Source: Variovorax paradoxus
GTDB taxonomy: Bacteria; Pseudomonadota; Gammaproteobacteria; Burkholderiales; Burkholderiaceae_C
Reading direction: 5' to 3'
Length of the DNA stretch: 64,000 nucleotides
NCBI RefSeq assembly: GCF_024734665.1
Contig: NZ_CP102931.1
Coordinates: forward strand, 6,446,001-6,510,000
Position numbers and translations under genes: made by a program. Positions 55,408 through 63,873 of the stretch are shown here, piece by piece (position 1 is the stretch's first letter; the number at the start of each line of letters is the position of its first letter). The notes beneath the pieces are model-generated. The model made no database searches. It was not told the DNA's origin and worked only from the letters and a program-made list of their open reading frames with translations.

Positions 55408-56229
55408 CTAGCGTTTCTTGGAGAGTGAGGAAAGCGAAGCGAGCAGCGACTCGGCGGTTGCAACGAAACCGTGCAGCTGCTGCACGATGAAATGAATGCC
55501 GCGCGTCACGTAGGCCGGCGACGGGGTGCCGCACGCGTCCTTCAGCAACACGCAGTCGTAGCCGAAGAAGTTCGCGTCCTGCAGCGTCGAGAACACGCAG
55601 CGGTCGGTGTTGATGCCGGCGAACAGCAGCGTCGTGATGCCCTGCTGGCGCAGGACGCTGTCGAGCTCGTTGTCCCAGAAGCCGCTGAGGCGGTGCTTGT
55701 GCACCGTGATGTCGCCGGGCGCTACAGCCAGCTCGTCGATCACCTGCGCACCCCACTCGCCCTGCACGAGCGACGGGCCGTGGTCGATGGGCGAATGCTC
55801 CGCATAGCCCACGCCGTCTGCGCTGCGCTTGCCCTTGAATTGCACCGTGGGCGACAGGTTGAGGCGGTCCGCGCGAATACCCCAGTTGAGCCACACCACG
55901 CCGCCGCCAGCCGCGCGCCATGCCGGCAGCAGCCGCGCGATGGTCGGAATGGGCTTGCGCGCCGCGCGAATGCCGATGCCCTTCTGCGCGAACCAGCCCT
56001 CGGGATGGCAGAAGTCGTTCTGCATGTCGATCACGACGAGCGCGCTGCGCGCCAGGTCGAACTCGATCGGCTGCGGCTCGGCGGGCATCTGCACGGGCCG
56101 TGGCCGCTTCGGGGAGCGCACGAGGCTGACCCGGCCGCCGGCGAGCGTCCAGGCGTTGTGGGGCGCCGGACCGAAACGGACGGGCGGTTGCGCCGCATTG
56201 GTGCGCGAGGGTGCAGATCGGCGTGTCAT
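55408..56229 (-). CDS. Isochorismatase-fold cysteine hydrolase (RutB-like)
   Basis: A 273-residue cysteine hydrolase. The catalytic triad is Asp68 (VVIDMQNDF), Lys178 (ITVHKHRLSGFW) and Cys211 (GINTDRCVFSTL). The text around the lysine and cysteine resembles RutB ureidoacrylate amidohydrolase. About 55 extra N-terminal residues precede the fold; a start at an internal ATG (residue 48) would remove most of them. It is the first gene of the leftward operon and diverges from a LysR gene across a strong palindrome. It likely hydrolyses an amide or carbamoyl product of ring opening. Confidence 0.85.
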   Translation of the reverse strand: MTRRSAPSRTNAAQPPVRFGPAPHNAWTLAGGRVSLVRSPKRPRPVQMPAEPQPIEFDLARSALVVIDMQNDFCHPEGWFAQKGIGIRAARKPIPTIARLLPAWRAAGGGVVWLNWGIRADRLNLSPTVQFKGKRSADGVGYAEHSPIDHGPSLVQGEWGAQVIDELAVAPGDITVHKHRLSGFWDNELDSVLRQQGITTLLFAGINTDRCVFSTLQDANFFGYDCVLLKDACGTPSPAYVTRGIHFIVQQLHGFVATAESLLASLSSLSKKR

Positions 56230-56293
56230 GCGAGATCGGCACGCAGTCGCCGTGCCAGAAGGTGCTCCGAATCCATACCGATTCACGTACTGC

Positions 56294-56314
56294 CCGTTGC
56301 CGTTGCGGCAACGG
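56294..56314. promoter_or_regulatory. 21-bp palindrome, candidate LysR operator
   Basis: CCGTTGCCG (56294-56302) and CGGCAACGG (56306-56314) form a perfect 9-bp inverted repeat with a 3-base centre. The inner part satisfies the T-N11-A rule of LysR boxes. It sits between the divergent cysteine hydrolase operon and the LysR gene at 56358, about 44 bases before the latter. Confidence 0.65.
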
Positions 56315-56357
56315 TAAAAGCGGCACTCCTGGCGCGCTTCGTGCAATCGCCACGGGC

Positions 56358-57266
56358 ATGAACCACCTTCGCTTCCTGCGCTATGCAGACGAGGTCGCCC
56401 GGGCCGGCTCGATCCGCCAGGCGGCCGAGCGGCTCCATGTCGCACCCTCCGCCGTCAACCGCCGCATCCAGGACCTGGAGGACGAACTGGGCACACCGCT
56501 CTTCGAGCGTTTGCCGCGCGGCATGCGCCTGACCGCCGCGGGCGAACTGTTCGTGCGCTACATCCGCGGCCGCTCTTCGGAGCTGGAGCGGGTGCGCTCC
56601 GAAATAGAAGACCTGCAGGGCCTGCGCCGAGGCGCCGTCCGGCTGGTGGCCAGCCAGGCGCTCGCGCCGCGCTTCCTGCCGGCGGCCGTGAATGACTTCG
56701 CTGCGGAGCACCCGCTGGTGGCTTTCGATGCGCGCATCGGCGACCACGTACAGGCCGCCGACGCGCTGCGCAGCTTCGAGAGCGACCTCGCGCTGGTGTT
56801 CAACCTGGCGCCGGAGTCCGACATCGAGCGCGTGTGCGCGGTCGAGCAGAAGCTCATGGCCATCATGCACAAGCGCCATCCGCTGGCGAAGTCCAAGACC
56901 CTGCGCCTGAGCGATTGCGCCGACTACCCTGTGGTGCTGCCGAACCGCGACACCGGCGGGCGCCAGATGCTGGAGCGCTTTCTCGCCCGCAGCTCCACGC
57001 GGATAAGGGCCATGGTGGAGAGCAACAGCTTCGAGTTCCTGCGCGGCTGCCTCTACGACGGGCGCTCGATCTCGTTCCAGATGGCCATCGGCGCCGCGGC
57101 CGAAGCCCCCGACATCGTGGCGCGGGACATCGAGGACCGCGGCTTTCCGCGTGGCGAACTGGTACTGGCCAGCCTGCGCGGCCGGCAGTTGCCGGTGATC
57201 GCCTATGCCTTCGCGGAGTTCCTGCGCAAGCGGCTCACCGGAGCGCAGGCCGCGGACGCCCGCTAG
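56358..57266 (+). CDS. LysR family transcriptional regulator
   Basis: A 302-residue LysR regulator. The HTH is in the first 60 residues (GSIRQAAERLHVAPSAVNRRI), then the effector domain. Start ATG 56358. It diverges from the heterocycle-type operon (55408 leftward to 46199) and is its likely regulator through the palindrome at 56294-56314. It converges with the next LysR gene, with which it shares the CTAG stop region. Confidence 0.88.
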   Translation: MNHLRFLRYADEVARAGSIRQAAERLHVAPSAVNRRIQDLEDELGTPLFERLPRGMRLTAAGELFVRYIRGRSSELERVRSEIEDLQGLRRGAVRLVASQALAPRFLPAAVNDFAAEHPLVAFDARIGDHVQAADALRSFESDLALVFNLAPESDIERVCAVEQKLMAIMHKRHPLAKSKTLRLSDCADYPVVLPNRDTGGRQMLERFLARSSTRIRAMVESNSFEFLRGCLYDGRSISFQMAIGAAAEAPDIVARDIEDRGFPRGELVLASLRGRQLPVIAYAFAEFLRKRLTGAQAADAR

Positions 57267-58171
57267 CGCGACAGCGCGGGCAGCGCCTTCTCCAGCGTGG
57301 CGACGAAGGCCTGCATGGCTTCGGTCTCGTGCGCGCCGCGCTTGGTGATGCGGAAGAAGTCCAGCCCCACCTTCGGCTTGGTCAGCACGTCGGTGCGCAC
57401 GCGGTGCCGGCGGCACGCTGCCAGCGCAAAGGTCGGCATCACGGCCGTGCCGAAGCCGGCCTCCACCATCGAGATCAGCGTGCCGAAGAAGTTGAACGCG
57501 GGCCGCTGCGCGTCGACACGGCCGATGGTGGCCAGATGCTGGTCGATCACCTTCTGGATCGGGTTGCCGGGCGGCAGGCCGAGAAGTTCGGCGCTGCGCA
57601 ACGCGGACCATGGCGCGGTGCCGATGGCCGGCGGCTCTTCGCCATCACCATCGCAAGGCGCCACCCGCATCAGGTGAAAGCGCCCTACCGGCGTGCGCTC
57701 CAGCCCCGCCGCGGCCTTGAAGAAAAAGCCCAGGCCCACGTCGGCATCGCCGGCCGCCACCATCGCCTCCACGTCGCGCAGGTCGGCATCGAACAGGCGC
57801 AGGCTCACCTGCGGATGCGCCGCGCGGAAGGTGGTGAACACCTGCGGCAGCAGATGCGAGGACACCAGCGGCGTGGCCGCAATGCGCAGCGTCTGGCGCG
57901 CGGCGTCGCCCTCGGCACCCAGCTCGGCCGCCACGTCGTCGAGGTCGGTGACGAGGCGTTCGACCACCGGCAGCAGGCGTCTCCCCGCAGGCGTGAGGCT
58001 CACCACGCGCGTGGTGCGGTCGAACAGCCGGCAGCCCAGCTGCTTTTCCATCTCGCGGATCAGGATGCTGAGCCCCGCCTGCGTGATGTGCGCCTGCTCG
58101 GCCGCGCGCGTGAAGTTGCCCATGCGCGCGACCTGCAGGAAGGCGCGCATCTGGCGGGTCGAAAGATTCAT
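57263..58171 (-). CDS. LysR family transcriptional regulator
   Basis: A 302-residue LysR regulator of a different subgroup (MRAFLQVARMGNFTRAAEQAHITQAGLSILIREME in the HTH). It is divergent from the flavin monooxygenase at 58274, which it probably controls. Its stop codon overlaps that of the converging LysR gene: the palindrome CTAG at 57263-57266 supplies TAG in both directions. Confidence 0.88.
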   Translation of the reverse strand: MNLSTRQMRAFLQVARMGNFTRAAEQAHITQAGLSILIREMEKQLGCRLFDRTTRVVSLTPAGRRLLPVVERLVTDLDDVAAELGAEGDAARQTLRIAATPLVSSHLLPQVFTTFRAAHPQVSLRLFDADLRDVEAMVAAGDADVGLGFFFKAAAGLERTPVGRFHLMRVAPCDGDGEEPPAIGTAPWSALRSAELLGLPPGNPIQKVIDQHLATIGRVDAQRPAFNFFGTLISMVEAGFGTAVMPTFALAACRRHRVRTDVLTKPKVGLDFFRITKRGAHETEAMQAFVATLEKALPALSR

Positions 58172-58193
58172 AAGGATTCATGATAAATCCATA
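58171..58193. promoter_or_regulatory. Candidate LysR site upstream of the flavin monooxygenase
   Basis: TAAGGATT (58171-58178) and AATCCATA (58186-58193) form an inverted repeat with one mismatch and a 7-base spacer, in an AT-rich patch. It touches the first base of the LysR start codon, so autorepression would be natural. Position-based inference only. Confidence 0.4.
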
Positions 58194-58273
58194 TCACATC
58201 TAAATTTCCCAAATGACCAGCTTGCGTTCCTAATGCGGCCCGAGACAAAACCGAACGCAACGACCGACCATCC

Positions 58274-59512
58274 ATGAGCAACGAAGTCATCATCCTGGGC
58301 GCCGGCATCGGCGGCCTGACCCTGGCGCTGAGCCTGCACCAGGCCGGCATTCCCTGCCGCGTTTACGAGGCCGTGCCCGAGCTGAAGCCGCTGGGCGTAG
58401 GCATCAACCTGCTGCCGCACGCGGTGCGCGAACTCACCGAACTAGGGCTGCTGGACGCCCTCGACAAGGTGGGCGTGCGCACGCAGGAGGCCGTGTTCTT
58501 CACCGAGCACGGCCAGCTGATCTTCCGCGAGGCCGCCGGCCAGCACGCGGGCTACGACTGGCCGCAGTTCTCCATCCACCGCGGCGACCTGCAGACGGTG
58601 CTGTACGAGGAGACGCTGAAGCGCCTCGGCCCCGACAGCGTGGTGTGCGGCCGCCGCTGCACGGGCGTGACACAGGACGCCGGGGGCGTCACCGTGCACT
58701 TTGCCGATGCGCCTTCGGTGCGCGGCGCGATCGCGGTCGGCTGCGACGGCATCCACTCGGCGCTGCGCAAGCAGCTGTATCCGGATGAAGGCGCGCCGCG
58801 CTACTCGGGCGTGAACATGTGGCGCGGCACCGCGCGCTGGAAACCCTTTCTCTCGGGCGGCAGCATGGTGCGCGCGGGCTGGCTCGCGGTCGGCAAGATG
58901 GTGATCTACCCGATCCGCAACGACATCGACGCCGAGGGCAATCAGCTCGTGAACTGGGTCGCCGAGATCCACGCACCGCAGCCCGCGCTGCGCGACTGGA
59001 GCCGCGCGGGCCGGCTCGAAGACTTCCTGCCTGCGTTTGCCGACTGGCACTTCGACTGGCTCGACGTGCCCGCGCTGATCCTCGCGTCGGACACCATCCT
59101 CGAGTACCCGATGGTCGACCAGGATCCGCTGCCGCGCTGGACGCACGGCCGCCTCACGCTGCTGGGCGACGCGGCGCACCCCATGGTGCCGCGCGGCTCC
59201 AACGGCGCCGGGCAGGCGATCATCGATGCGCGCTTCCTGGCCGGCGCGCTGAAGGACCTGGGCGTAGGCACCGCCGCGCTGGAGGACTACGACCGCGTGC
59301 GCGTCAAGGCCACCACGAGCGTGGTGCTGACCAACCGCAGCAACCCGCCCGACGCGATCCTGCGTGAAGTGTTCGAACGCTCGGGCGGCAAGCGCTTCCA
59401 GAACATCGAAGACGTCGTGCCCGTCGCCGAGCTGCAGGCCATCTCGGACAACTACAAGCGCGTGGCCGGCTACGACCCGGTGGCGCTGAAGGCGCGCGCT
59501 TCCTACCTTTGA
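58274..59512 (+). CDS. FAD-dependent monooxygenase (salicylate hydroxylase / PhzS-like)
   Basis: A 412-residue single-component flavin hydroxylase. FAD motifs: GAGIGGLTLALSLHQAG (from residue 10), the DG motif VGCDGIHSALR, and the GD motif LLGDAAHPMVPRGSNGAGQAI. Relatives hydroxylate aromatic or N-heteroaromatic acids (salicylate, 6-hydroxynicotinate, phenazines, urate). A Bug binding protein follows 31 bases later. The substrate is unknown. Confidence 0.88.
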   Translation: MSNEVIILGAGIGGLTLALSLHQAGIPCRVYEAVPELKPLGVGINLLPHAVRELTELGLLDALDKVGVRTQEAVFFTEHGQLIFREAAGQHAGYDWPQFSIHRGDLQTVLYEETLKRLGPDSVVCGRRCTGVTQDAGGVTVHFADAPSVRGAIAVGCDGIHSALRKQLYPDEGAPRYSGVNMWRGTARWKPFLSGGSMVRAGWLAVGKMVIYPIRNDIDAEGNQLVNWVAEIHAPQPALRDWSRAGRLEDFLPAFADWHFDWLDVPALILASDTILEYPMVDQDPLPRWTHGRLTLLGDAAHPMVPRGSNGAGQAIIDARFLAGALKDLGVGTAALEDYDRVRVKATTSVVLTNRSNPPDAILREVFERSGGKRFQNIEDVVPVAELQAISDNYKRVAGYDPVALKARASYL

Positions 59513-59543
59513 GCATCACTGAAAAGAACACGGAGACACGACC

Positions 59544-60509
59544 ATGCGTTCGCTTATCAAAAAGACACTTGCCTCCCTGCTCTTCGCAGCAGGCGCCACC
59601 GCCGCCTGTGCCTGGCCCGACCAGCCGATCACGCTGGTGGTGCCCTACACGCCCGGCACCGGCATCGACCTGGTGGCGCGCCAGCTCTCGGCCCGCCTGC
59701 CCGCCCTGCTGGGCCAGCCGGTGATCGTCGAGAACGTGGCCGGCGCCAGCGGCAACATCGGCAGCGAACGCGTGGCGCGCGCCAAGCCCGACGGCTACAC
59801 GCTGATGGTGCAGGTCAACACGCTGGTGATGAACCGCAGCCTTTATCGCTCGCTGAGCTACGACCCGGTGGCCGACTTCGCGCCGGTGTCGCTCACCTCG
59901 TGGGGCACGCTGCTGCTGGTGACGAACCCGAACGTGCAGAAGGCGACGACCGTGTCGCAGATGGTGAGCGCGGCCAAGGCAGCGCCCGGCAAGCTGACCT
60001 ATGCCACGCCGGGCGTCGGCACGCCGCACCACCTGTCGATGGCGCTGTTCATGCAGGGCACGGGCACCGAGATGCTGCACGTGCCGTACAAGGGCACGGC
60101 CGGCGCGGTGACCGACCTGCTGGGCGGGCGCATCGACTACATGTTTTTGCCGGTGCACGTGGCGCTGCAGCACATCCAGGTCGGCAAGCTCAAGGCCATT
60201 GCCACCGGCAGCGGCAAGCGCCTGCCGCAACTGCCTGACGTGCCGACGCTGGCCGAGGCCGGCGTGACCGCCGACAACGTGGACATGTGGTACGGCGTGC
60301 TCGCGCCCAAGGGCACGCCGCCTGACGTGGTGGCGCGGCTCAACAAGGAGATCGCGGCGGTGCTCAAGCAGCCTGAAGTGGCGAAGTCGTTCGAATCGCA
60401 GGGCATGGTGCCGGCGAGCTCGACGCCAGCCGAATTCGGCACGCTGATGAAGAAGGATGCCGATCGATGGGCTGCCGTGGTCAAGCGCGGCAATATCACC
60501 GTGGACTGA
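59544..60509 (+). CDS. Bug-family tripartite tricarboxylate transporter binding protein
   Basis: A 321-residue periplasmic protein with a signal peptide ending near ACA (about residue 23). The family text is PITLVVPYTPGTGIDLVARQLSA, AKPDGYTL and LPDVPTLAEAG. GGAG precedes the ATG. It is probably co-transcribed with the flavin monooxygenase, so the ligand may be the same aromatic acid. No TctA/B genes are seen. Confidence 0.88.
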   Translation: MRSLIKKTLASLLFAAGATAACAWPDQPITLVVPYTPGTGIDLVARQLSARLPALLGQPVIVENVAGASGNIGSERVARAKPDGYTLMVQVNTLVMNRSLYRSLSYDPVADFAPVSLTSWGTLLLVTNPNVQKATTVSQMVSAAKAAPGKLTYATPGVGTPHHLSMALFMQGTGTEMLHVPYKGTAGAVTDLLGGRIDYMFLPVHVALQHIQVGKLKAIATGSGKRLPQLPDVPTLAEAGVTADNVDMWYGVLAPKGTPPDVVARLNKEIAAVLKQPEVAKSFESQGMVPASSTPAEFGTLMKKDADRWAAVVKRGNITVD

Positions 60510-60520
60510 AGCAGACAGCT

Positions 60521-61294
60521 TCAGCGCGGCGCCGAGGCCTTCCCCGCGTGCCGCGCCAGATGCACCTGGTGCAGCGTGATCTTGCGCACCTCGGCCTGGC
60601 TGGTCTCGATGTGCGCGCGCAGCAGCATCGCGGCCTGGTCGCCGCGATTGGCGCGCACGGCCTTCAGAATCTTCGCGTGCTCGTCGTAGGTGGCGTCGAT
60701 GCGCGGCTGCTTGGTGAAGTCGAGCCGGCGGATGATGCGGATGCGGTCGGTCACGTCGCCGTGCACGCGTGCCATCTCGGCGTTGCCGGCGGCCGCCACG
60801 AGCGAACAATGAAAGGCTTCGTCCCACTGCGCCACCTGCGCCATGTCGCTGCTGCGCTGCGCCGCGGGCACCAGCCAGATGCCGGCCAGCGTGTCGAGCA
60901 GGCCGCGGTCGATGTGGCGGTCGGTCTCGCACAGCCGGTGCACGGCGGTGGTCTCCAGCACCATGCGCAGGTCGTAGAGCTGCTCGAACTGGTCGAAGTC
61001 GAAGGGCAGCACGCGCCAGCCGCTGCGGAACAGCACTTCGACGAAGCCTTCCTGCTGCAGCCGGAACAGCGCCTGCCGCACCGGCGTGCGCGATACGCCG
61101 AGCCGGTCGCTGATCTCGCCTTCGGTGAAACGGTCGCCGGGCACGAGGATGAAATCGGCCACGTCGCGCTTGAGCTGCGCGTAGACCTCGTCGGCCCGGG
61201 TACGGAAAACGGCCGTATCGGTGGCGGTAGCGGGAGTTTCGGGGCGGGTTCGAACAGTAGACACGTGTGGGATGGTAGTCGCTGGCGTCGGCAT
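60521..61294 (-). CDS. GntR family (FadR subfamily) transcriptional regulator
   Basis: A 257-residue regulator. The winged helix lies at about residues 35-100 (GEISDRLGVSRTPVRQALFRLQQEG is the classic GntR HTH), followed by an FCD-type helical effector domain. The start ATG shares one base with the stop of the upstream cysteine hydrolase gene (TGATG). It ends a leftward unit of ABC ATPase, cysteine hydrolase and regulator, which it probably controls. Confidence 0.88.
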   Translation of the reverse strand: MPTPATTIPHVSTVRTRPETPATATDTAVFRTRADEVYAQLKRDVADFILVPGDRFTEGEISDRLGVSRTPVRQALFRLQQEGFVEVLFRSGWRVLPFDFDQFEQLYDLRMVLETTAVHRLCETDRHIDRGLLDTLAGIWLVPAAQRSSDMAQVAQWDEAFHCSLVAAAGNAEMARVHGDVTDRIRIIRRLDFTKQPRIDATYDEHAKILKAVRANRGDQAAMLLRAHIETSQAEVRKITLHQVHLARHAGKASAPR

Positions 61295-62001
61295 CAAGAA
61301 GAAGGACTGCTGTTCAGCGCTGCAAGCAGTGCTGCGCTTGGTGCGGTCCAGCCGACGATGGCGCCTTGTGCACGGACCATGTCGAGCGTGGCCGCCTTGA
61401 ATGCCGGGAAATAGCTTTCGGTGCAGTCTTCGAGCAGCAGGCTGTCGTAGCCACGGTCGTTGGCTTCGCGCATGCTGGTCTGCACGCAGACCTCGGTCGT
61501 GACGCCGCCGAACAGCAGATGGGTGATGCCGCGCTGCTGCAGCAGTTCGTGCAAGCCGGTGGCGTAGAACGCGCCCTTGCCGGGCTTGTCGATGACGATC
61601 TCGCCGTCGAGGGGGGCAAGCGCTTCGATGATCTGGTTGCCGGGCTCGCCGGCCACGAGGATGCGGCCCATGGGGCCCTCGTCTCCGATGCGCAGCGTGG
61701 GGTTGCCGCGGTTTCGCTTGGCGGGCGGGCAGTCGCTGAGGTCGGCGGCGTGTGCTTCCCTTGTGTGCACTACGAGGCCACCGGCCTGTCTCCACGCCCG
61801 CAGTGCTTCTTTCGTTGCAGGGACGATGGCTTCGAGCAGCGAGACATCGTTGCCCAGCGTTTCGCCGAAGCCACCGGGCTCGATGAAGTCACGCTGCATG
61901 TCGATGAGGACTAGCGCGGTCTTTGCTACGTCGAACTCGTAGGGAAATGGGTTGGCTTGTTCTATGCGCATGCTTTTGCTCGCTGGTTCCGATGCGTTCA
62001 T
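61294..62001 (-). CDS. Biuret-hydrolase-like cysteine hydrolase (isochorismatase fold)
   Basis: A 235-residue cysteine hydrolase. The triad is Asp34 (LIDMQRDF), Lys139 ([10 protein letters not shown]) and Cys172 (TTEVCVQT). The lysine-cysteine spacing of 33 and stretches such as [23 protein letters not shown] and [16 protein letters not shown] are very like biuret amidohydrolase (BiuH), which turns biuret into allophanate. Other amides such as ureido acids are possible. It overlaps the ABC ATPase gene (ATGA) and the GntR gene. Confidence 0.85.
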   Translation of the reverse strand: MNASEPASKSMRIEQANPFPYEFDVAKTALVLIDMQRDFIEPGGFGETLGNDVSLLEAIVPATKEALRAWRQAGGLVVHTREAHAADLSDCPPAKRNRGNPTLRIGDEGPMGRILVAGEPGNQIIEALAPLDGEIVIDKPGKGAFYATGLHELLQQRGITHLLFGGVTTEVCVQTSMREANDRGYDSLLLEDCTESYFPAFKAATLDMVRAQGAIVGWTAPSAALLAALNSSPSS

Positions 62002-63584
62002 GCCGCAGCCTTCAACGGCTCGTGATGCCCACCGCCCATGTGCGCTCCGATCACGTGTCTTTCCGCACCAGCCGCCGAAGTCTCGAAAACGATCTGCCCT
62101 TCGCTCATCACGACGATGCGGTCCGCCAGTTCGAGCAGTTCGTCGAGGTCTTCGCTGATCAACAGAACTGCTCCGCCCTTCTCGCGCACCTGCACGATGC
62201 GTGAGTGGATTTCGGCGACGGCAGCGAAGTCGAGCCCGAACACAGGGTTCGCTGCGATCAGCACGTTGATGTCACCGGCCAGCTCCCGCGCCAGCACCGC
62301 GCGCTGCACGTTGCCGCCCGAAAGGCTGCGGATCGGCGCGCCCTCGCCCTGCGTCTTCACGCCATATTCGGCGATCCATTCCCGCGCCCGGCTGCGCCAA
62401 TACGGAAAGCTCAGCACACCGCCGCGCGACAAGGGCGGTTGATCAAAATCACGCAGCGCCATGTTCTCTGCAACGCTGAGGTCGCCAACGCAGGCGTTGC
62501 GCAGCGGCTCTTCCGGAAGGCTGCGGACCTTGAGCTTGCGGTTCTCGGCGCGGTGCGCACCGTAGGGCTGGCCCATTACCGTGACCTTGCCCGCAAGGCG
62601 CGGACGCTGGCCGACAAGGGCCTCTACAAGTTCGCGCTGCCCATTACCGGAGACACCGGCCACGCCGAGGATTTCTCCTGCGCGCACGGACAGGCTCAGG
62701 TCGTGCAAGGCCAGCGTGCCGCGATCGCCTTGCGCCTTGAGTCCTTCGACCTTCAATGCAACCGGCGCGTTGGCAGGCACTGGTTTTCTGGCAACAGGAG
62801 CCGATGCCGACGCCTGCTCGCCACCCATCATGGCCTGCGCCAGTTGCGCCGGGCTCGTGCCCGCCACGCGGCAGTGATGCACCGCCTTGCCCCGCCGCAG
62901 CACCGTTACGCTGTCGGCATACGCCATCACCTCGCGAAACTTGTGCGTGATGATGAGCACCGTGCACAGCCCGCTGCGCGCGAACTCGCGCACATGGCCC
63001 AGCACCTCGTCGGCCTCCTGCGGCGTGAGCACCGAGGTCGGCTCGTCGAGGATCAGCAGGCGCGGCTTCAAATACAGCTGCTTGAGCAGTTCGAGCTTCT
63101 GCTTCTCGCCAGCCGCAAGCTCGGAGGGGCGCACATCAAGGTCGAGGCTGAACGGCGTGGTCGCAAGAAAGTCTTTCAGCTCCGCGCGCTTCGTTTTCCA
63201 ATCGATCAGCGCCGGCGTCTTGCCGCCCGCGAGCAACAGGTTCTCCGCCACCGTCATGCCCGGTGCCAGCGTGAAGTGCTGGTAGACCATGCCGATGCCC
63301 AGCGCGCGCGCCACGATGGGGTTGGCGATGTCCTGCTCGCGCCCGTCGATCAGGATGCTGCCCTCCTCCGCGCGCTGGAAGCCCGCTACGCACTTCACCA
63401 GCGTGCTCTTGCCCGCGCCGTTCTCGCCGAGCAGCGCATGCACCGTACCGGGCTCGACGCGCATGGTCACGCGGTCCATGGCGGTGAAGGCTCCGAAGCG
63501 CTTGGTGAGTTCGTAGGTGTCGAGCGCGAGCGCGCCGGTGCCTGCGGGGAGGCCGCCTATGGCGTGGGGTGATGTGGCGCTCAT
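61998..63584 (-). CDS. Double ABC ATP-binding protein of a nucleoside/BMP-type importer
   Basis: A 528-residue protein with two fused ATPase domains. Domain 1 has an intact Walker A, GENGAGKS (53-60), and a degenerate signature (LAAGEKQK). Domain 2 has a degenerate Walker A (GVSGNGQRE), an intact signature LSGGNVQRA, and [10 protein letters not shown]. This asymmetry is normal for ribose/nucleoside-type (NupA-like) ATPases. The two permeases and the binding protein expected of such a system are not in the window between this gene and the partial hydrolase to its right. Likely imports a nucleobase, nucleoside or ureide. Confidence 0.88.
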   Translation of the reverse strand: MSATSPHAIGGLPAGTGALALDTYELTKRFGAFTAMDRVTMRVEPGTVHALLGENGAGKSTLVKCVAGFQRAEEGSILIDGREQDIANPIVARALGIGMVYQHFTLAPGMTVAENLLLAGGKTPALIDWKTKRAELKDFLATTPFSLDLDVRPSELAAGEKQKLELLKQLYLKPRLLILDEPTSVLTPQEADEVLGHVREFARSGLCTVLIITHKFREVMAYADSVTVLRRGKAVHHCRVAGTSPAQLAQAMMGGEQASASAPVARKPVPANAPVALKVEGLKAQGDRGTLALHDLSLSVRAGEILGVAGVSGNGQRELVEALVGQRPRLAGKVTVMGQPYGAHRAENRKLKVRSLPEEPLRNACVGDLSVAENMALRDFDQPPLSRGGVLSFPYWRSRAREWIAEYGVKTQGEGAPIRSLSGGNVQRAVLARELAGDINVLIAANPVFGLDFAAVAEIHSRIVQVREKGGAVLLISEDLDELLELADRIVVMSEGQIVFETSAAGAERHVIGAHMGGGHHEPLKAAA

Positions 63585-63610
63585 GTTCGTTTGCCATCCC
63601 TTGGGTGCGT

Positions 63611-63864
63611 GTTCGGGGTGCGTGCGAATGACACCGGGTACTCCCCTCCGCGAATGTCCCCCGCCTTCGGCTCCTCCTTTATTTCGCTGCGGGGAGCACC
63701 CGGTGCCATTCGCACATGAGCACAGTCGTTATGCCGGCCGCACAAGCGCTGCGTCCATCGATCACGCCGATGGGGTGCCTTGCGCAGCGAAATAAAGGAG
63801 GAGGCCGCAGGCCGGGGGACATTCGCGGAGCAAGGTACCCCGTCGGCGTGATCGCACCCCGAAC
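63611..63864. repeat. Compound inverted-repeat element (two inverted copies of a ~46-bp core)
   Basis: Outer arms GTTCGGGGTGCG (63611-63622) and its exact complement (63853-63864) enclose two hairpin units. Unit A (63622-63715) has 25-bp terminal inverted repeats with two mismatches. Unit B (63760-63853) has 20-bp terminal inverted repeats with two mismatches. Their cores, 63647-63691 and 63783-63829, are inverted copies of each other (one substitution and two single-base gaps). No ORF is carried. It looks like a mobile or REP-type dispersed element inserted between two catabolic genes. Confidence 0.75.
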
Positions 63865-63873
63865 AAAGCAGCT

